The notes beneath the pieces were generated by a model. The model was not told the origin of the DNA. It did no database searches and was given only the letters and a program-made list of their open reading frames with translations. Positions 50,468 through 59,216 of a DNA stretch of 64,000 nt are shown here, piece by piece. The translations under genes and the position numbers were made by a program. Source of the stretch: a bacterium (GTDB lineage Bacteria; Electryoneota; Electryoneia; Electryoneales; Electryoneaceae); NCBI GenBank assembly GCA_020444265.1, contig JAHLLH010000010.1, positions 62,001-126,000 of the forward strand. Reading direction: 5' to 3'. Every line of letters begins with the position of its first letter. The stretch's first letter is position 1.

Positions 50468-53017
50468 TTACTCAGCCTTCGCGATGAAGATAGTCACATC
50501 GTCTTCGATTGGGACATCTTCAATGAATTGCTGAAGGTTCTGGGTGAGGGCATCATGAATAGCATCGGGAGTGCCGGCCCGCTTCTCAGAGACCACCTCG
50601 ACAATCTTTTCCTCGCCGAACATCTCATCCGCAGGGTTGGTCGCTTCGCTGATTCCGTCCGTGAAAGCGACCAGGATATCCCCTGCTTCAAAGGGGAGTG
50701 TCGCTTCCTCGTAGGGCATCTGGCCCATCATTCCCAGGATTAATCCCCCTTCGGTCAGCTCAACGACTTCACCGCTGCTGCGGACAATGCGGGGCGGGTT
50801 GTGGCCCGCATTGACATAGGTGATAGCCTTCTTCACTGGATCGTAGATCGCTGCGAAATAGGTGATAAACTGTTCAGGTGCGGTGCTCTGGGCGATCAGG
50901 GTGTTGATCTTTTTGATCATGTTTGCGAGCGACACACCAGTATCGGTTAATGCGCGCAGCGAGGCCTGTACATTGGCCATGATCATCGCCGCACCGGCAC
51001 CCTTGCCGGAAACATCGCCAACCGCGAAGAGGGTGCTGCCATCCTCGATCGGGATAACATCGAACGTGTCACCAGCCACCTCAAGGCAGAAGGAGCAGGT
51101 GGCCGAAATCTGCAAGCCAGGAGTGTCAGGCAGAGACTCAGGCAAGAATTGCTGCTGCACCTTACGGGCGGTGGCCAGCTGTTCCTCCAAGCGTTGCTTC
51201 TCGATGTTTTCTTCCAGCAGGCGAAGGTTTTCATTCTCCAGCGCGACACGTGTGGTGATCGAGGCGAGGATGTCAAGTTCTTCCGCACGAATCTCATCGT
51301 AGCCGTACTCAAACTCCAGCGCCATCATACCAATCAGTTCCTTGTGAACCTGGATCGGCACGAGGACCGTCGCCCCAAGATCGTGCAGCCACTCCTTCTC
51401 CTGGGTTGATACGACAATCTCATTGCTGCCTTCGAGTTCCTCGACAGAGAGGGCGCGGACATGCTTCTGCAATTCCTGTTGGAGGGCACCGTTCCCGGGC
51501 AGTTCAACCGTCTCTCCATTCAAACGCTGGAACTGGCGCATCTTGGGGTCGAGCAGGAAGACATGCATGTTTTTGACGCCGATGTTTTTGCGCAATCGAC
51601 TACCGAATTCTTCCCACAGACTCGCACGGTTTGGCAGGGAGGAGGTGATCTCGAGGAAATTCTCGAGCATCTCACGCAGTTTCCAGCGTGTATGGAAAAT
51701 GCGTTTCTCAATCTTTCCCTGCAACCAGTTGTGAACTGGGACATAAGCCAGTGCGAGGACAAGGCTGAAGAAGATTGCACGGGAGCGTCCCTCCCAACCG
51801 AAGGTGTTCAGCGCCAGGTTGGACAGCAGGTAGAAAAGAACAAAGACCACTACCAACAATCCGCCAGAACTCAACAGCAGGGTAAATCCTCGTTTGATCC
51901 GTCCTTCCACTTCCAGCAGACGGTACTTGCTGAAAGCATACGCGAACCCTCCGGGGATTAGCATCAGACCTGCAACGATTCCTGCAAATGAGATTAGAAT
52001 ACCGAGTTCATTGGGGATATCCCTGGAGACAAATAAGACCATTCCCAGCGAAAAGAGGACCATGATCAGGATGCCGAGCCCAACACTCTGAAGCAGGACC
52101 TTGATTTGGCGTTTTTCGAGGGGCGACTCAGTCCGAACCCCTCGTACGATGAACATGACGAACGCGAAGGCTGCTTGGGAAATTCCAAAGGCCATTGAGC
52201 TGACCTGGTGTAGCGAAAAAGTATTCTGGACAGCGAGTGCCGGGTTGATCAGGACAGGGAGTACAAAACCAAAATTGACCACGTAGGCCAGCAGGTAGAC
52301 CACCCATGCATTTTTGCGCATGAATTTCGAGGGCGATGGAAAGAGGAAAGCCAGGTGGAACCAGAAACCTGTGTTCATCGACGATAGGATCATCGCCGGG
52401 ATATTGTACCATGGGAATCGGAAGTTCTCAGCCGCATTTGCCGCATTCCCCGCCGCACCCGCTTCCATTCCCGTCAAGATTCCTTGAAGTGTCAGGAGGA
52501 AAAAAACTGAAAGCGACATGATCAGCATTGCGAGAACACGAACTCCCGCGTTCTGCCAGCGACGGATCATTGCCCAGATTGCGACGATGAAAAACGGAAT
52601 CGGGAGAATGGTCAAAAGGAGCAGTAGAATGGATGCAATATTTCGAGACTGTGGGAGGTAGACGAGGGTCGCCTCGAATCGTCCCAGGCTGCTACCGATC
52701 GTAACAGGAACCTTCGTTCCCTTTTTACCGGGCACGTTGAACAGCCTGGCAACCATCTCAGGAGTAGGGGTTTCGCCGTGAACGGAGAGGAGAGTGTCTC
52801 CCTTGATCGGGATGACACGCCCTTCAAACTCTTTCTCACGGACCTCATCAAACAGGATGGCCTGCGATAGCGAATCAGTCGAAACACTGGTTCGGATCAC
52901 ACTGATCTGATTGAGCTGTGCGATAAATTTCAGCGGTTTGTAAACGTTGATTGCCCACGCAAGAATCACATAGAGAATCACCAACCAGATGAAACCCGCG
53001 ATTGCACGGCTATTCAT
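50468..53017 (-). CDS. Membrane-bound SpoIIE-type PP2C phosphatase with PDZ-like and GAF domains
   Basis: 849 aa signalling protein. One N-terminal membrane segment, then an extracytoplasmic part with a PDZ-like stretch (GDTLLSVHGETPTPEMVARL, about residues 73-92). About eight further membrane segments follow to residue 420, then a GAF-like domain (about 450-610; VLVPIQVHKELIGMMALEFE) and a coiled coil (LRLLEENIEKQRLEEQLATA). The C-terminal PP2C domain of SpoIIE/RsbU type has FDVIPIEDGSTLFAVGDVSG and KGAGAAMIMANVQASLRAL for metal binding and YVNAGHNPPRIV late. Such phosphatases usually act on an anti-sigma-factor antagonist in a partner-switching system. No STAS or anti-sigma gene is nearby, so the partner is elsewhere. 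Confidence 0.88.
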   Translation of the reverse strand: MNSRAIAGFIWLVILYVILAWAINVYKPLKFIAQLNQISVIRTSVSTDSLSQAILFDEVREKEFEGRVIPIKGDTLLSVHGETPTPEMVARLFNVPGKKGTKVPVTIGSSLGRFEATLVYLPQSRNIASILLLLLTILPIPFFIVAIWAMIRRWQNAGVRVLAMLIMSLSVFFLLTLQGILTGMEAGAAGNAANAAENFRFPWYNIPAMILSSMNTGFWFHLAFLFPSPSKFMRKNAWVVYLLAYVVNFGFVLPVLINPALAVQNTFSLHQVSSMAFGISQAAFAFVMFIVRGVRTESPLEKRQIKVLLQSVGLGILIMVLFSLGMVLFVSRDIPNELGILISFAGIVAGLMLIPGGFAYAFSKYRLLEVEGRIKRGFTLLLSSGGLLVVVFVLFYLLSNLALNTFGWEGRSRAIFFSLVLALAYVPVHNWLQGKIEKRIFHTRWKLREMLENFLEITSSLPNRASLWEEFGSRLRKNIGVKNMHVFLLDPKMRQFQRLNGETVELPGNGALQQELQKHVRALSVEELEGSNEIVVSTQEKEWLHDLGATVLVPIQVHKELIGMMALEFEYGYDEIRAEELDILASITTRVALENENLRLLEENIEKQRLEEQLATARKVQQQFLPESLPDTPGLQISATCSFCLEVAGDTFDVIPIEDGSTLFAVGDVSGKGAGAAMIMANVQASLRALTDTGVSLANMIKKINTLIAQSTAPEQFITYFAAIYDPVKKAITYVNAGHNPPRIVRSSGEVVELTEGGLILGMMGQMPYEEATLPFEAGDILVAFTDGISEATNPADEMFGEEKIVEVVSEKRAGTPDAIHDALTQNLQQFIEDVPIEDDVTIFIAKAE

Positions 53018-53047
53018 AATCGTCCCCAGAATCTATCGGCTCCCCCC

Positions 53048-53070
53048 AAAAAGGCAGACTTCTGCCCTTT
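53048..53070 (-). terminator. Terminator after the uronate epimerase
   Basis: On the minus strand GGGCAG-AAGT-CTGCC (53067-53053, with the core stem GGCAG/CTGCC) is followed by TTTTT (53052-53048). It lies about 80 nt past the stop of the epimerase at 53148. Confidence 0.55.
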
Positions 53071-53147
53071 GCAGAAGCTAACCTACCCTGAACTCGGAGG
53101 AAAGATAGGAGTAGAAATCAGGTGACAAACTATGGGGGGAAATGCCA

Positions 53148-54173
53148 TCAAACGAGGGGTTTGCCCTGCTTGATATAGTAGTCCTTAAACCAGGCTACGT
53201 AGTTGGCGATTCCTTCCTCGACCTCGACTTTGGGATCGTAGCCAACTGCCTCACGGATGCGTGAGATATCCGAATAGGTCCGTTTCACATCCCCAGGCTG
53301 CATGCCCAACTTCTCAACAATGGCTGGCTTCCCCATTTCCCTTTCGATCAGTTCGAGAAAAGTGGTCAGCTTGACCGGATTGCCTGCACCAATGTTGTAG
53401 ACGGTGTAGGGAGAGGGTGCGCTGCTCGGATCTGGATGCGCCCCATCCCAGTCGGGGTTGGCGGAGGGTGGCTGGTTAATCAGCAGGGTGATTCCCTGGA
53501 CAATGTCATCGATATAAGTAAAATCCCGCTCCATATCCCCACCGTTGTAAAGCTGAAGCGGAACCCCTTGCTCAATCGCACGGCAAAACTTGGCAAGCGC
53601 CATGTCGGGTCGTCCCCATGGACCGTAGACCGTAAAGAAGCGAAGTCCTGTGCTTGGGACGCCGAAGAGGTGAGCGTACGTATGTGCGGTCAATTCGTTC
53701 GATTTTTTCGTCGCGGCGTAAAGCGAAATTGGGTGGTCGATGTTGTCTGTTTCGGAGAATGGCATCTTGGTGTTTAAGCCGTACACGGAGCTCGAGGAAG
53801 CGTAGAGGAGATGACCGACATTGTTGTGTCGGCAACCTTCCAGAATGTTGAAGAATCCGATCTGGTTTGAATCAATGTATGCACGCGGATTATCAATGCT
53901 GTAGCGTACACCAGCCTGGGCAGCCAAGTGGACCACCCGCTCAAACTTTTCCGTTTTAAACAAGGCTGCAATAGTCTCGCCATCCTCAAGATTGGTACGC
54001 AGAAGGCGAAACCGATCCTCTTTTTCGAGCAAGGTGTTGCGGTCTTCTTTCAACTGGACGGAGTAATAATTGTTCACGTTGTCCAGGCCGACAACATCCC
54101 AACCCTCGCGTAGAAGACGGCGGGCGAGGTGAAAACCAATAAATCCTGCGGTTCCTGTGACCAGGATCTTCAA
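53148..54173 (-). CDS. UDP-glucuronate 4-epimerase-like NAD-dependent epimerase
   Basis: Extended SDR protein of 341 aa that likely interconverts UDP-GlcA and UDP-GalA. KILVTGTAGFIGFHLARRLL is the NAD site. GLDNVNNYYSVQLKEDRN is the hallmark of the CapI/LpsL uronate-epimerase group, with HLAAQAGVRYSIDNPRAYID, YAATKKSNELTAHTYAHLFG (YxxxK) and RFFTVYGPWGRPDMALAKFC. A TTG at 54173 is chosen as the start because GGAGG lies just upstream and the protein then begins LKILVTG; the upstream in-frame extension to 54254 has no similarity. Ugd at 19.2 kb supplies the substrate. Confidence 0.9.
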   Translation of the reverse strand: MKILVTGTAGFIGFHLARRLLREGWDVVGLDNVNNYYSVQLKEDRNTLLEKEDRFRLLRTNLEDGETIAALFKTEKFERVVHLAAQAGVRYSIDNPRAYIDSNQIGFFNILEGCRHNNVGHLLYASSSSVYGLNTKMPFSETDNIDHPISLYAATKKSNELTAHTYAHLFGVPSTGLRFFTVYGPWGRPDMALAKFCRAIEQGVPLQLYNGGDMERDFTYIDDIVQGITLLINQPPSANPDWDGAHPDPSSAPSPYTVYNIGAGNPVKLTTFLELIEREMGKPAIVEKLGMQPGDVKRTYSDISRIREAVGYDPKVEVEEGIANYVAWFKDYYIKQGKPLV

Positions 54174-54339
54174 GAGAACTTCCTCCAAAGCAGAAGACGT
54201 CAATACCTGTTGATCGTACTCGATCGCAACTGTGACGCGGGTTTCACAATGCACGCATTGTACGGGATGTTCCCGGTTTCACGCAAGCAGATTAGCAGAT
54301 CAGATTGTCCAGCGAGGGCTCAATTATCAGGATTGAGTT

Positions 54340-54909
54340 TTAAATGATCAGGAAAAGGGTAACCGCCTGTGGCCCATGTACGCCAAGGACGAGTTCCTTC
54401 TCGATATCTGCTGTTCGTGACGGGCCTGTTACCATGACCGCTGAGCCTGAAGAGTTTCCTGCATCTTGCCACGTTTTCAACAGGGATCCAATGTCGGGTA
54501 CGAGTTGCTCTTCCCGCAGGAACAGCCAGTGTACCGGAGGCAGCAGACTCATGGCACGTTCATCAGGCGTGTGCGGTGGTAAAAGAGCTGATCCGGTTTC
54601 ACTCGCCACTCCAACACAGGATGTGATACCCACGTCCGCACCGGCAAGAGCCTGATGCCATTCTTCCACATCTTGCCGAGTCTCATCTCCTTTAAGCGGC
54701 CCAATCAGCCCAACCCCATTTTCCAGCAGGTGACTGGAGAGTTCAAGATCTTTGAGTAGCTCATCGTTCCCGATTGCTGCTGTAGAGATTGAACCTCTTT
54801 CTACCTGAGTGCGAACAATACCCTGCATTGCGTCCGCCTGGACCAGAACCAGCTCGGTGTCGATTTCTTCGAGGACTCGGCGGAGTGAATCAAAGCGCTT
54901 GTCATTCAT
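54340..54909 (-). CDS. lutC: Lactate utilization protein C (LUD domain)
   Basis: Small subunit of the LutABC iron-sulfur L-lactate dehydrogenase. 189 aa from ATG 54909 (AAGGAGAAGG upstream). GADVGITSCVGVASETGSAL and HWLFLREEQLVPDIGSLLK are the LUD-domain motifs, ending VMVTGPSRTADIEKELVLGV and HGPQAVTLFLI. Its ATG overlaps the lutB stop (ATGA). It is last in a lutA-lutB-lutC operon on the minus strand. Confidence 0.92.
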   Translation of the reverse strand: MNDKRFDSLRRVLEEIDTELVLVQADAMQGIVRTQVERGSISTAAIGNDELLKDLELSSHLLENGVGLIGPLKGDETRQDVEEWHQALAGADVGITSCVGVASETGSALLPPHTPDERAMSLLPPVHWLFLREEQLVPDIGSLLKTWQDAGNSSGSAVMVTGPSRTADIEKELVLGVHGPQAVTLFLII

Positions 54910-56306
54910 GCCTTCTCCTTGTCCCAAGAATCAAAAAGATCACGAAAGGGTTTCGGAGCAAGCATGGGGGAGTCACGATGGTCACTCCAGCCCGGAAGGG
55001 GTACCTGGTGACCCGGGATCAGGCTTTGTCCCAAACGTGCCAGTTTCGTGGTAGCTTCATACCCATACCTCGAAGTCATCATCCAGCGGAACATCGCCCA
55101 AATGGGTTTCTCTGGATCGAATGATCCACGGCTATCCACTCGCTGTTTTCTACCCTCGAGTAGCATCTTCGGAAGCGGTATTTTGACCGGGCAGACCTCT
55201 TCGCATGCCCCGCAGAGGCTGCTGGCAAAGGGGTGGTGAGGCGCTTCTTTGGGACCATTTAACAATGGAGTCAGGACCGAGCCGATCGGGCCCGGGTAGG
55301 TGCCGCCGTAAGGATGCCCGCCAACCTGTTGATAGACTGGGCAGGCATTGAGGCACGCCCCGCAACGGATACAGCGTAGAACTTCTCGAGCTTCGGGGTC
55401 TTCATGGATCGCTTTACGCCCATTGTCCACAATGACCAGGTGGACCTCGCCCGGTCCGCCAGGTCCCTGTGAGGGTCCCTGCAGGAGTGAGAGGTAGCTT
55501 GTCGCACGTTGCCCGGTGGCGCTGCGTGCCAGAATCTGCCACAGTTCCCCAAGGTCGGCCATCGATTGAGTAACTCGTTCCCACCCCATCAGTGCAATCA
55601 CCACGGGTGGCAGGGTGTTCACCATGCGCCCGTTGCCTTCATTGGTAACCGTCACCAGATGCCCAGTCTCTGCGACTGCAAAATTCACCCCTATCATCCC
55701 GGCGGGAGCGTGGAGGAAGCGTTGACGTAGCACCTTACGTGCGATTTTCGTCAGCTCACTGGGGTCTTCAGTATAAGGGATGCCGAGTTTGTCCGCGAAT
55801 AGCTGTCCTACATCCTGGCGGAAGAGGTGCATCCCGGGCATCGTGATATGGCTTGGAGCTTCATTGCGAAGCTGGACGATATACTCACCGAGATCGGTCT
55901 CGAGGGGCTCAATACCTTCGGTGACGAGATGATTGTTGATCTCGATTTCCTCACTGAGCATGCTTTTCGACTTGAGGATTTCCGAAATACCCCGTTGATG
56001 CAGGATTGAGGTGATGATGGCTCGAGCGTCCGCTGCATCAGCGGCATCGTGGATCGTGATCCCATGTTTCGACCACTGCTTACGCAGGCTTTCGTGCAAC
56101 TCTTTCAGCCCGTCAACTGCCTGTTGCCGACGCTCGGTGATCCGATCTCGTCGCTCTTCAAAATCGGGCCACTCTGCGGCACGCAGGTCTCGTGTCCGAG
56201 TTGCCTTGATCGTGTTCTTTTTGAATGGCAGAGGACCGCCATCTCGGGCTTTAAGAGATCGATTGACCTGCTTTTTCAAGTCTCGCGGGTGAGAGGGATG
56301 GCTCAT
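54906..56306 (-). CDS. lutB: Lactate utilization protein B (LUD domain, 4Fe-4S)
   Basis: 466 aa iron-sulfur subunit of LutABC. N-terminal LUD domain with VTEGIEPLETDLGEYIVQLR, HITMPGMHLFRQDVGQLF and GVNFAVAETGHLVTVTNEGN. It is followed by two ferredoxin-like clusters, CIRCGACLNACPVYQQVGGH and CGACEEVCPVKIPLPKMLLE. ATG 56306 has GGGGAGGAG upstream and overlaps the lutA stop by 4 nt. It would work with LutA and LutC to oxidise L-lactate to pyruvate at the membrane. Confidence 0.94.
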   Translation of the reverse strand: MSHPSHPRDLKKQVNRSLKARDGGPLPFKKNTIKATRTRDLRAAEWPDFEERRDRITERRQQAVDGLKELHESLRKQWSKHGITIHDAADAADARAIITSILHQRGISEILKSKSMLSEEIEINNHLVTEGIEPLETDLGEYIVQLRNEAPSHITMPGMHLFRQDVGQLFADKLGIPYTEDPSELTKIARKVLRQRFLHAPAGMIGVNFAVAETGHLVTVTNEGNGRMVNTLPPVVIALMGWERVTQSMADLGELWQILARSATGQRATSYLSLLQGPSQGPGGPGEVHLVIVDNGRKAIHEDPEAREVLRCIRCGACLNACPVYQQVGGHPYGGTYPGPIGSVLTPLLNGPKEAPHHPFASSLCGACEEVCPVKIPLPKMLLEGRKQRVDSRGSFDPEKPIWAMFRWMMTSRYGYEATTKLARLGQSLIPGHQVPLPGWSDHRDSPMLAPKPFRDLFDSWDKEKA

Positions 56307-57031
56307 TGGAGCTCCTCCCCAGCCAGGATGCGAGCATAATGCATCGTCTTGAAGGTAAATTTTTGACGCTTTGCCAGACCGGAGATGTGCATCAGGCAGG
56401 AATCATCTGTCGCCGTGACAACTGCTGCGGCGCTTCGTTGGATAGCCTCAATCTTGTCCTGGCCAATCGCAGCGGACAGCGAGGAGAATTTCGCTGCAAA
56501 GGTGCCCCCGAAGCCACAGCAGGCGTGACGATCGTCAAGCTGCACCACGTCGATGTCGCGTACACTACTTAGCAGTTGCAAAGGTTGGTTGTGAATACCG
56601 AGTTCACGCAGGCCGTGGCAGGATGCATGGTAGGCGACACGGTGGGGAAAAGGCCCAAGCTCATTCTCGTAGTGAAGCTCATCAACGAGGAATTCACTTA
56701 GCTCAAATGTGCGCTCCCGGAGGCTTTCCCACTCTTTACGCAGAGCAGGCTCGAGATCGAGTTGACCGTAGTGGGTCCGTACCATCGCGGCGCAGGAACC
56801 TGAGGGGGTGACGATGGTCTCAGCATCAACAAAAAGACGGATGAACTTCTCGGCGAGCATGCAGCTATCGTGCTGAAACCCGCTGTTGAATGCGGGCTGA
56901 CCGCAGCAGGTCTGATCACGGTTATAGTGGACGTCGCAATCAGCGCGACGGAGTAGCTCCGCGGTGGCCAGTCCTGTCTCTGGAAAAAACTGGTCGACAA
57001 AACAGGGGATGAAAAGTGATACCTTGCGCAT
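56303..57031 (-). CDS. lutA: Lactate utilization protein A (CCG-domain)
   Basis: 242 aa subunit of LutABC with two Cys-rich CCG domains: CDVHYNRDQTCCGQPAFNSG and VVQLDDRHACCGFGGTFAAK. YHASCHGLRELGI and TPSGSCAAMVRTHYG supply the other Cys residues. ATG 57031 (RKVSLFIPCFVDQFFPETG) is the conserved start with GGAGG upstream; the longer frame to 57241 is not supported. It leads the operon. It is divergent from rmlB, with 229 bp between. Confidence 0.94.
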   Translation of the reverse strand: MRKVSLFIPCFVDQFFPETGLATAELLRRADCDVHYNRDQTCCGQPAFNSGFQHDSCMLAEKFIRLFVDAETIVTPSGSCAAMVRTHYGQLDLEPALRKEWESLRERTFELSEFLVDELHYENELGPFPHRVAYHASCHGLRELGIHNQPLQLLSSVRDIDVVQLDDRHACCGFGGTFAAKFSSLSAAIGQDKIEAIQRSAAAVVTATDDSCLMHISGLAKRQKFTFKTMHYARILAGEELQ

Positions 57032-57260
57032 ACCTGCCAACACCTCCGGTGGCCGACTCAATATGTGCACAGTTCGGTGGGGAACACCACCCGGACTCCT
57101 GGGGCATTCAGAATAGACTTGGGATGCTTGGTGTTTTGAATAGCAGGCTGCAACGTAGAACTTCTTGGAGCCCACAATTCTGTTGGACGCGGTAGTGGGA
57201 ACCTTTACCATCAGGCGCAGGTACGAAGCGGACAGGCTCATACCAAAAGGATGTCAAGCA

Positions 57261-58283
57261 ATGCGGGTGATTATTACAGGCGGTGCCGGCTTTATCGGGG
57301 CGAATCTCGTCCACCTTCTTCATCGGGAGCGTCCCGACTGGACCATCCTGAACATCGATGCCTTGACCTACGCAGGTAATCTCGAGAACCTTAAAGAGCT
57401 CGAGGAAAGTGAACGATACAGGTTCCAGCAGGTAGATATCACCGATGAGGAGAAGGTGCGAGAGGTCTTTGCTGCCTTCCAACCGGATGCGGTGATGCAT
57501 CTTGCAGCGGAATCCCACGTGGACCGATCCATCCTCGATCCGATGAGTTTCATCCGGACAAATGTGCTCGGCACACAGATATTGTTGAACGAAACTCGCA
57601 ATCTGGACAAGGATGTCCGCTTTTTGCATGTAAGCACGGACGAGGTCTACGGAACCCTGGGTGCAACTGGCTATTTCACCGAAACAACCCCCTACGCACC
57701 GAACTCGCCCTATTCTGCAAGCAAAGCGGGTAGCGACTTCCTGGTTCGTGCGGCTTTCCATACGCACGGTATGGATGTGGTGACCACCAATTGTTCGAAT
57801 AATTATGGCCCGTACCAGTTCCCGGAAAAGCTGATCCCGCTGATGATATCAAATGCGGTCGAGGACAAAGCCCTGCCGGTGTATGGTGATGGTATGCAGG
57901 TGCGCGACTGGCTCTATGTCGAGGACCATTGTTCCGCAATGCTGCGTGTCTTGGAGAAGGGGAAAGCCGGCGAGACCTACAACATTGGTGGCAATAACGA
58001 GCGTCCGAACATCGAGATCGTTAGGGCGATCTTAAGCCACCTGGACAAACCGGACAGCCTGATTCGCTACGTGCAAGATCGTCCCGGCCATGACCGTCGC
58101 TACGCAATCGACGCGTCAAAGATCAAGAATGAACTCGGTTGGGAACCTTCCTGGACCTTCGAGGAGGCATTGCCGAAGACGATTAACTGGTACCTGGATA
58201 ATCGCGGGTGGGTTGAACGGATTCAAAGCGGTGCCTACCGGGATTACTACGAAGAGCAGTACGGGAAACGGCTTACGGACTGA
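57261..58283 (+). CDS. rmlB: dTDP-glucose 4,6-dehydratase
   Basis: Second step of dTDP-L-rhamnose synthesis. 340 aa from ATG 57261 (AAGGATG upstream). RVIITGGAGFIGANLVHLLH, LTYAGNLENLKELEESERY, HLAAESHVDRSILDPMSFIR, STDEVYGTLGATGYFTE, YSASKAGSDFLVRAAFHTHG (YxxxK) and NCSNNYGPYQFPEKLIPLMI are diagnostic. It completes the pathway with rmlA, rmlC and rmlD at 16.7-19.1 kb, from which it is separated by about 38 kb. A strong terminator follows. Confidence 0.96.
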   Translation: MRVIITGGAGFIGANLVHLLHRERPDWTILNIDALTYAGNLENLKELEESERYRFQQVDITDEEKVREVFAAFQPDAVMHLAAESHVDRSILDPMSFIRTNVLGTQILLNETRNLDKDVRFLHVSTDEVYGTLGATGYFTETTPYAPNSPYSASKAGSDFLVRAAFHTHGMDVVTTNCSNNYGPYQFPEKLIPLMISNAVEDKALPVYGDGMQVRDWLYVEDHCSAMLRVLEKGKAGETYNIGGNNERPNIEIVRAILSHLDKPDSLIRYVQDRPGHDRRYAIDASKIKNELGWEPSWTFEEALPKTINWYLDNRGWVERIQSGAYRDYYEEQYGKRLTD

Positions 58284-58305
58284 TACCTGCCTGGTCGATA
58301 CAGTT

Positions 58306-58334
58306 GTAAAGCCGCACATGGTGCGGCTTTTTTA
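58306..58334 (+). terminator. Rho-independent terminator after rmlB
   Basis: AAAGCCGCAC (58308-58317) pairs with GTGCGGCTTT (58321-58330) around a 3-nt loop, followed by T to 58333. The T-run touches the stop codon of the convergent response-regulator gene. Confidence 0.85.
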
Positions 58335-59204
58335 CTCAACCTTCAGGATGCGTGCTATCTCTAGAATGATATCCTTGTCACGCAGGATACCGACCAGTTC
58401 CTCACCCTCCAGTACCGGCAAATTTATCAACCCGTTTTCCAACATCAGATGAACAGCTTCCATAATGGGAGTGTCTGTCGAGATGGCAGGTTGGTCACGC
58501 AAGAGGTCCGAAATACTCTTCCTCGGCAGACTTCGGGCCTGGTTCATGAACATGCCCGTAAATGAGCTCATGTAGGGAGAATGCTCAAACGAGGAGGGGT
58601 GGACAAGACGCAGGATGTCGTCCAAGTGGACGATTCCCTGGAAACTTCCTTTTCGATCGAAAACGAGGGCCGAGCGAAGTCGAGTACGCACTTCCTGGCC
58701 GCTGGCATCAAAGAAGGCATTTTTGAGAACCTTGATTGCTTTGGTGACCGATTCGTGGAGGAAAACCTTTGGGTAGAGTTCCGGCGCGATCATTAATTCG
58801 GTCACCGTCGGCTCATGAAATCCCTCATCGGACCCCTGTCGAAGTGTTGATACAATCGCCGATGTCAACTCATCCAGGTTGATCGGTTTTTCAAGGACGC
58901 TGGTCGCCCCCAGAGCCTCAAGCTGTTTCCTTAATTTCGGGGTTACATGTTCACTCATGACGATGACCGGGATCTGTTCGTTCTTGCGACGGATAACCTT
59001 GATCAACCGTTTTCCATCGTCGCTGCTGAGACCGAGGTCGATCAAGACCGCATCGATTGAATCATTACGCAAAGAGGAATGCATCTCTTCTTCATTGCGT
59101 GCAGTCGTGCAGCTGAAACGCAGCTTCCCCAAAGCACGAGCTTTGGTCTGAAACTCGATGTCGTCATCGATCAGCAGCAGGTGAATATCTGAATGACCGT
59201 TCAT
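58332..59204 (-). CDS. Response regulator receiver protein with CBS-domain pair
   Basis: 290 aa regulator. Residues 1 to about 120 are a receiver domain: HLLLIDDDIEFQTKARA (acidic pocket), VLIDLGLSSDDG (phospho-acceptor Asp), VIVMSEH and VLEKPINLDEL (Lys). The remainder is a pair of CBS modules (MIAPELYPKVFLHESVTKAI, GIVHLDDILRLVHP, SDLLRDQPAISTDTPIMEAV, LPVLEGEELVGILRDKDIIL), which usually bind adenosine nucleotides. No DNA-binding domain is present. ATG 59204 has GAGG upstream and lies 13 nt after the stop of the anion transporter, so they are co-transcribed. An allosteric link to the transporter is an attractive inference, given that adenosine nucleotides (APS, PAPS, PAP) are metabolites of this block. 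Confidence 0.87.
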   Translation of the reverse strand: MNGHSDIHLLLIDDDIEFQTKARALGKLRFSCTTARNEEEMHSSLRNDSIDAVLIDLGLSSDDGKRLIKVIRRKNEQIPVIVMSEHVTPKLRKQLEALGATSVLEKPINLDELTSAIVSTLRQGSDEGFHEPTVTELMIAPELYPKVFLHESVTKAIKVLKNAFFDASGQEVRTRLRSALVFDRKGSFQGIVHLDDILRLVHPSSFEHSPYMSSFTGMFMNQARSLPRKSISDLLRDQPAISTDTPIMEAVHLMLENGLINLPVLEGEELVGILRDKDIILEIARILKVE

Positions 59205-59216
59205 CTGAAGCCTCAA

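Noticed and set aside
54231-54248. Fourth CRP-like site, TGTGA ... TCACA upstream of the uronate epimerase
   Set aside because: The half-sites are 8 nt apart rather than 6, which breaks the geometry of the CRP family.
54319-54337. Hairpin CTCAAT/ATTGAG after lutC as terminator
   Set aside because: Six-base stem; the T-rich side is on the plus strand, where no gene ends.
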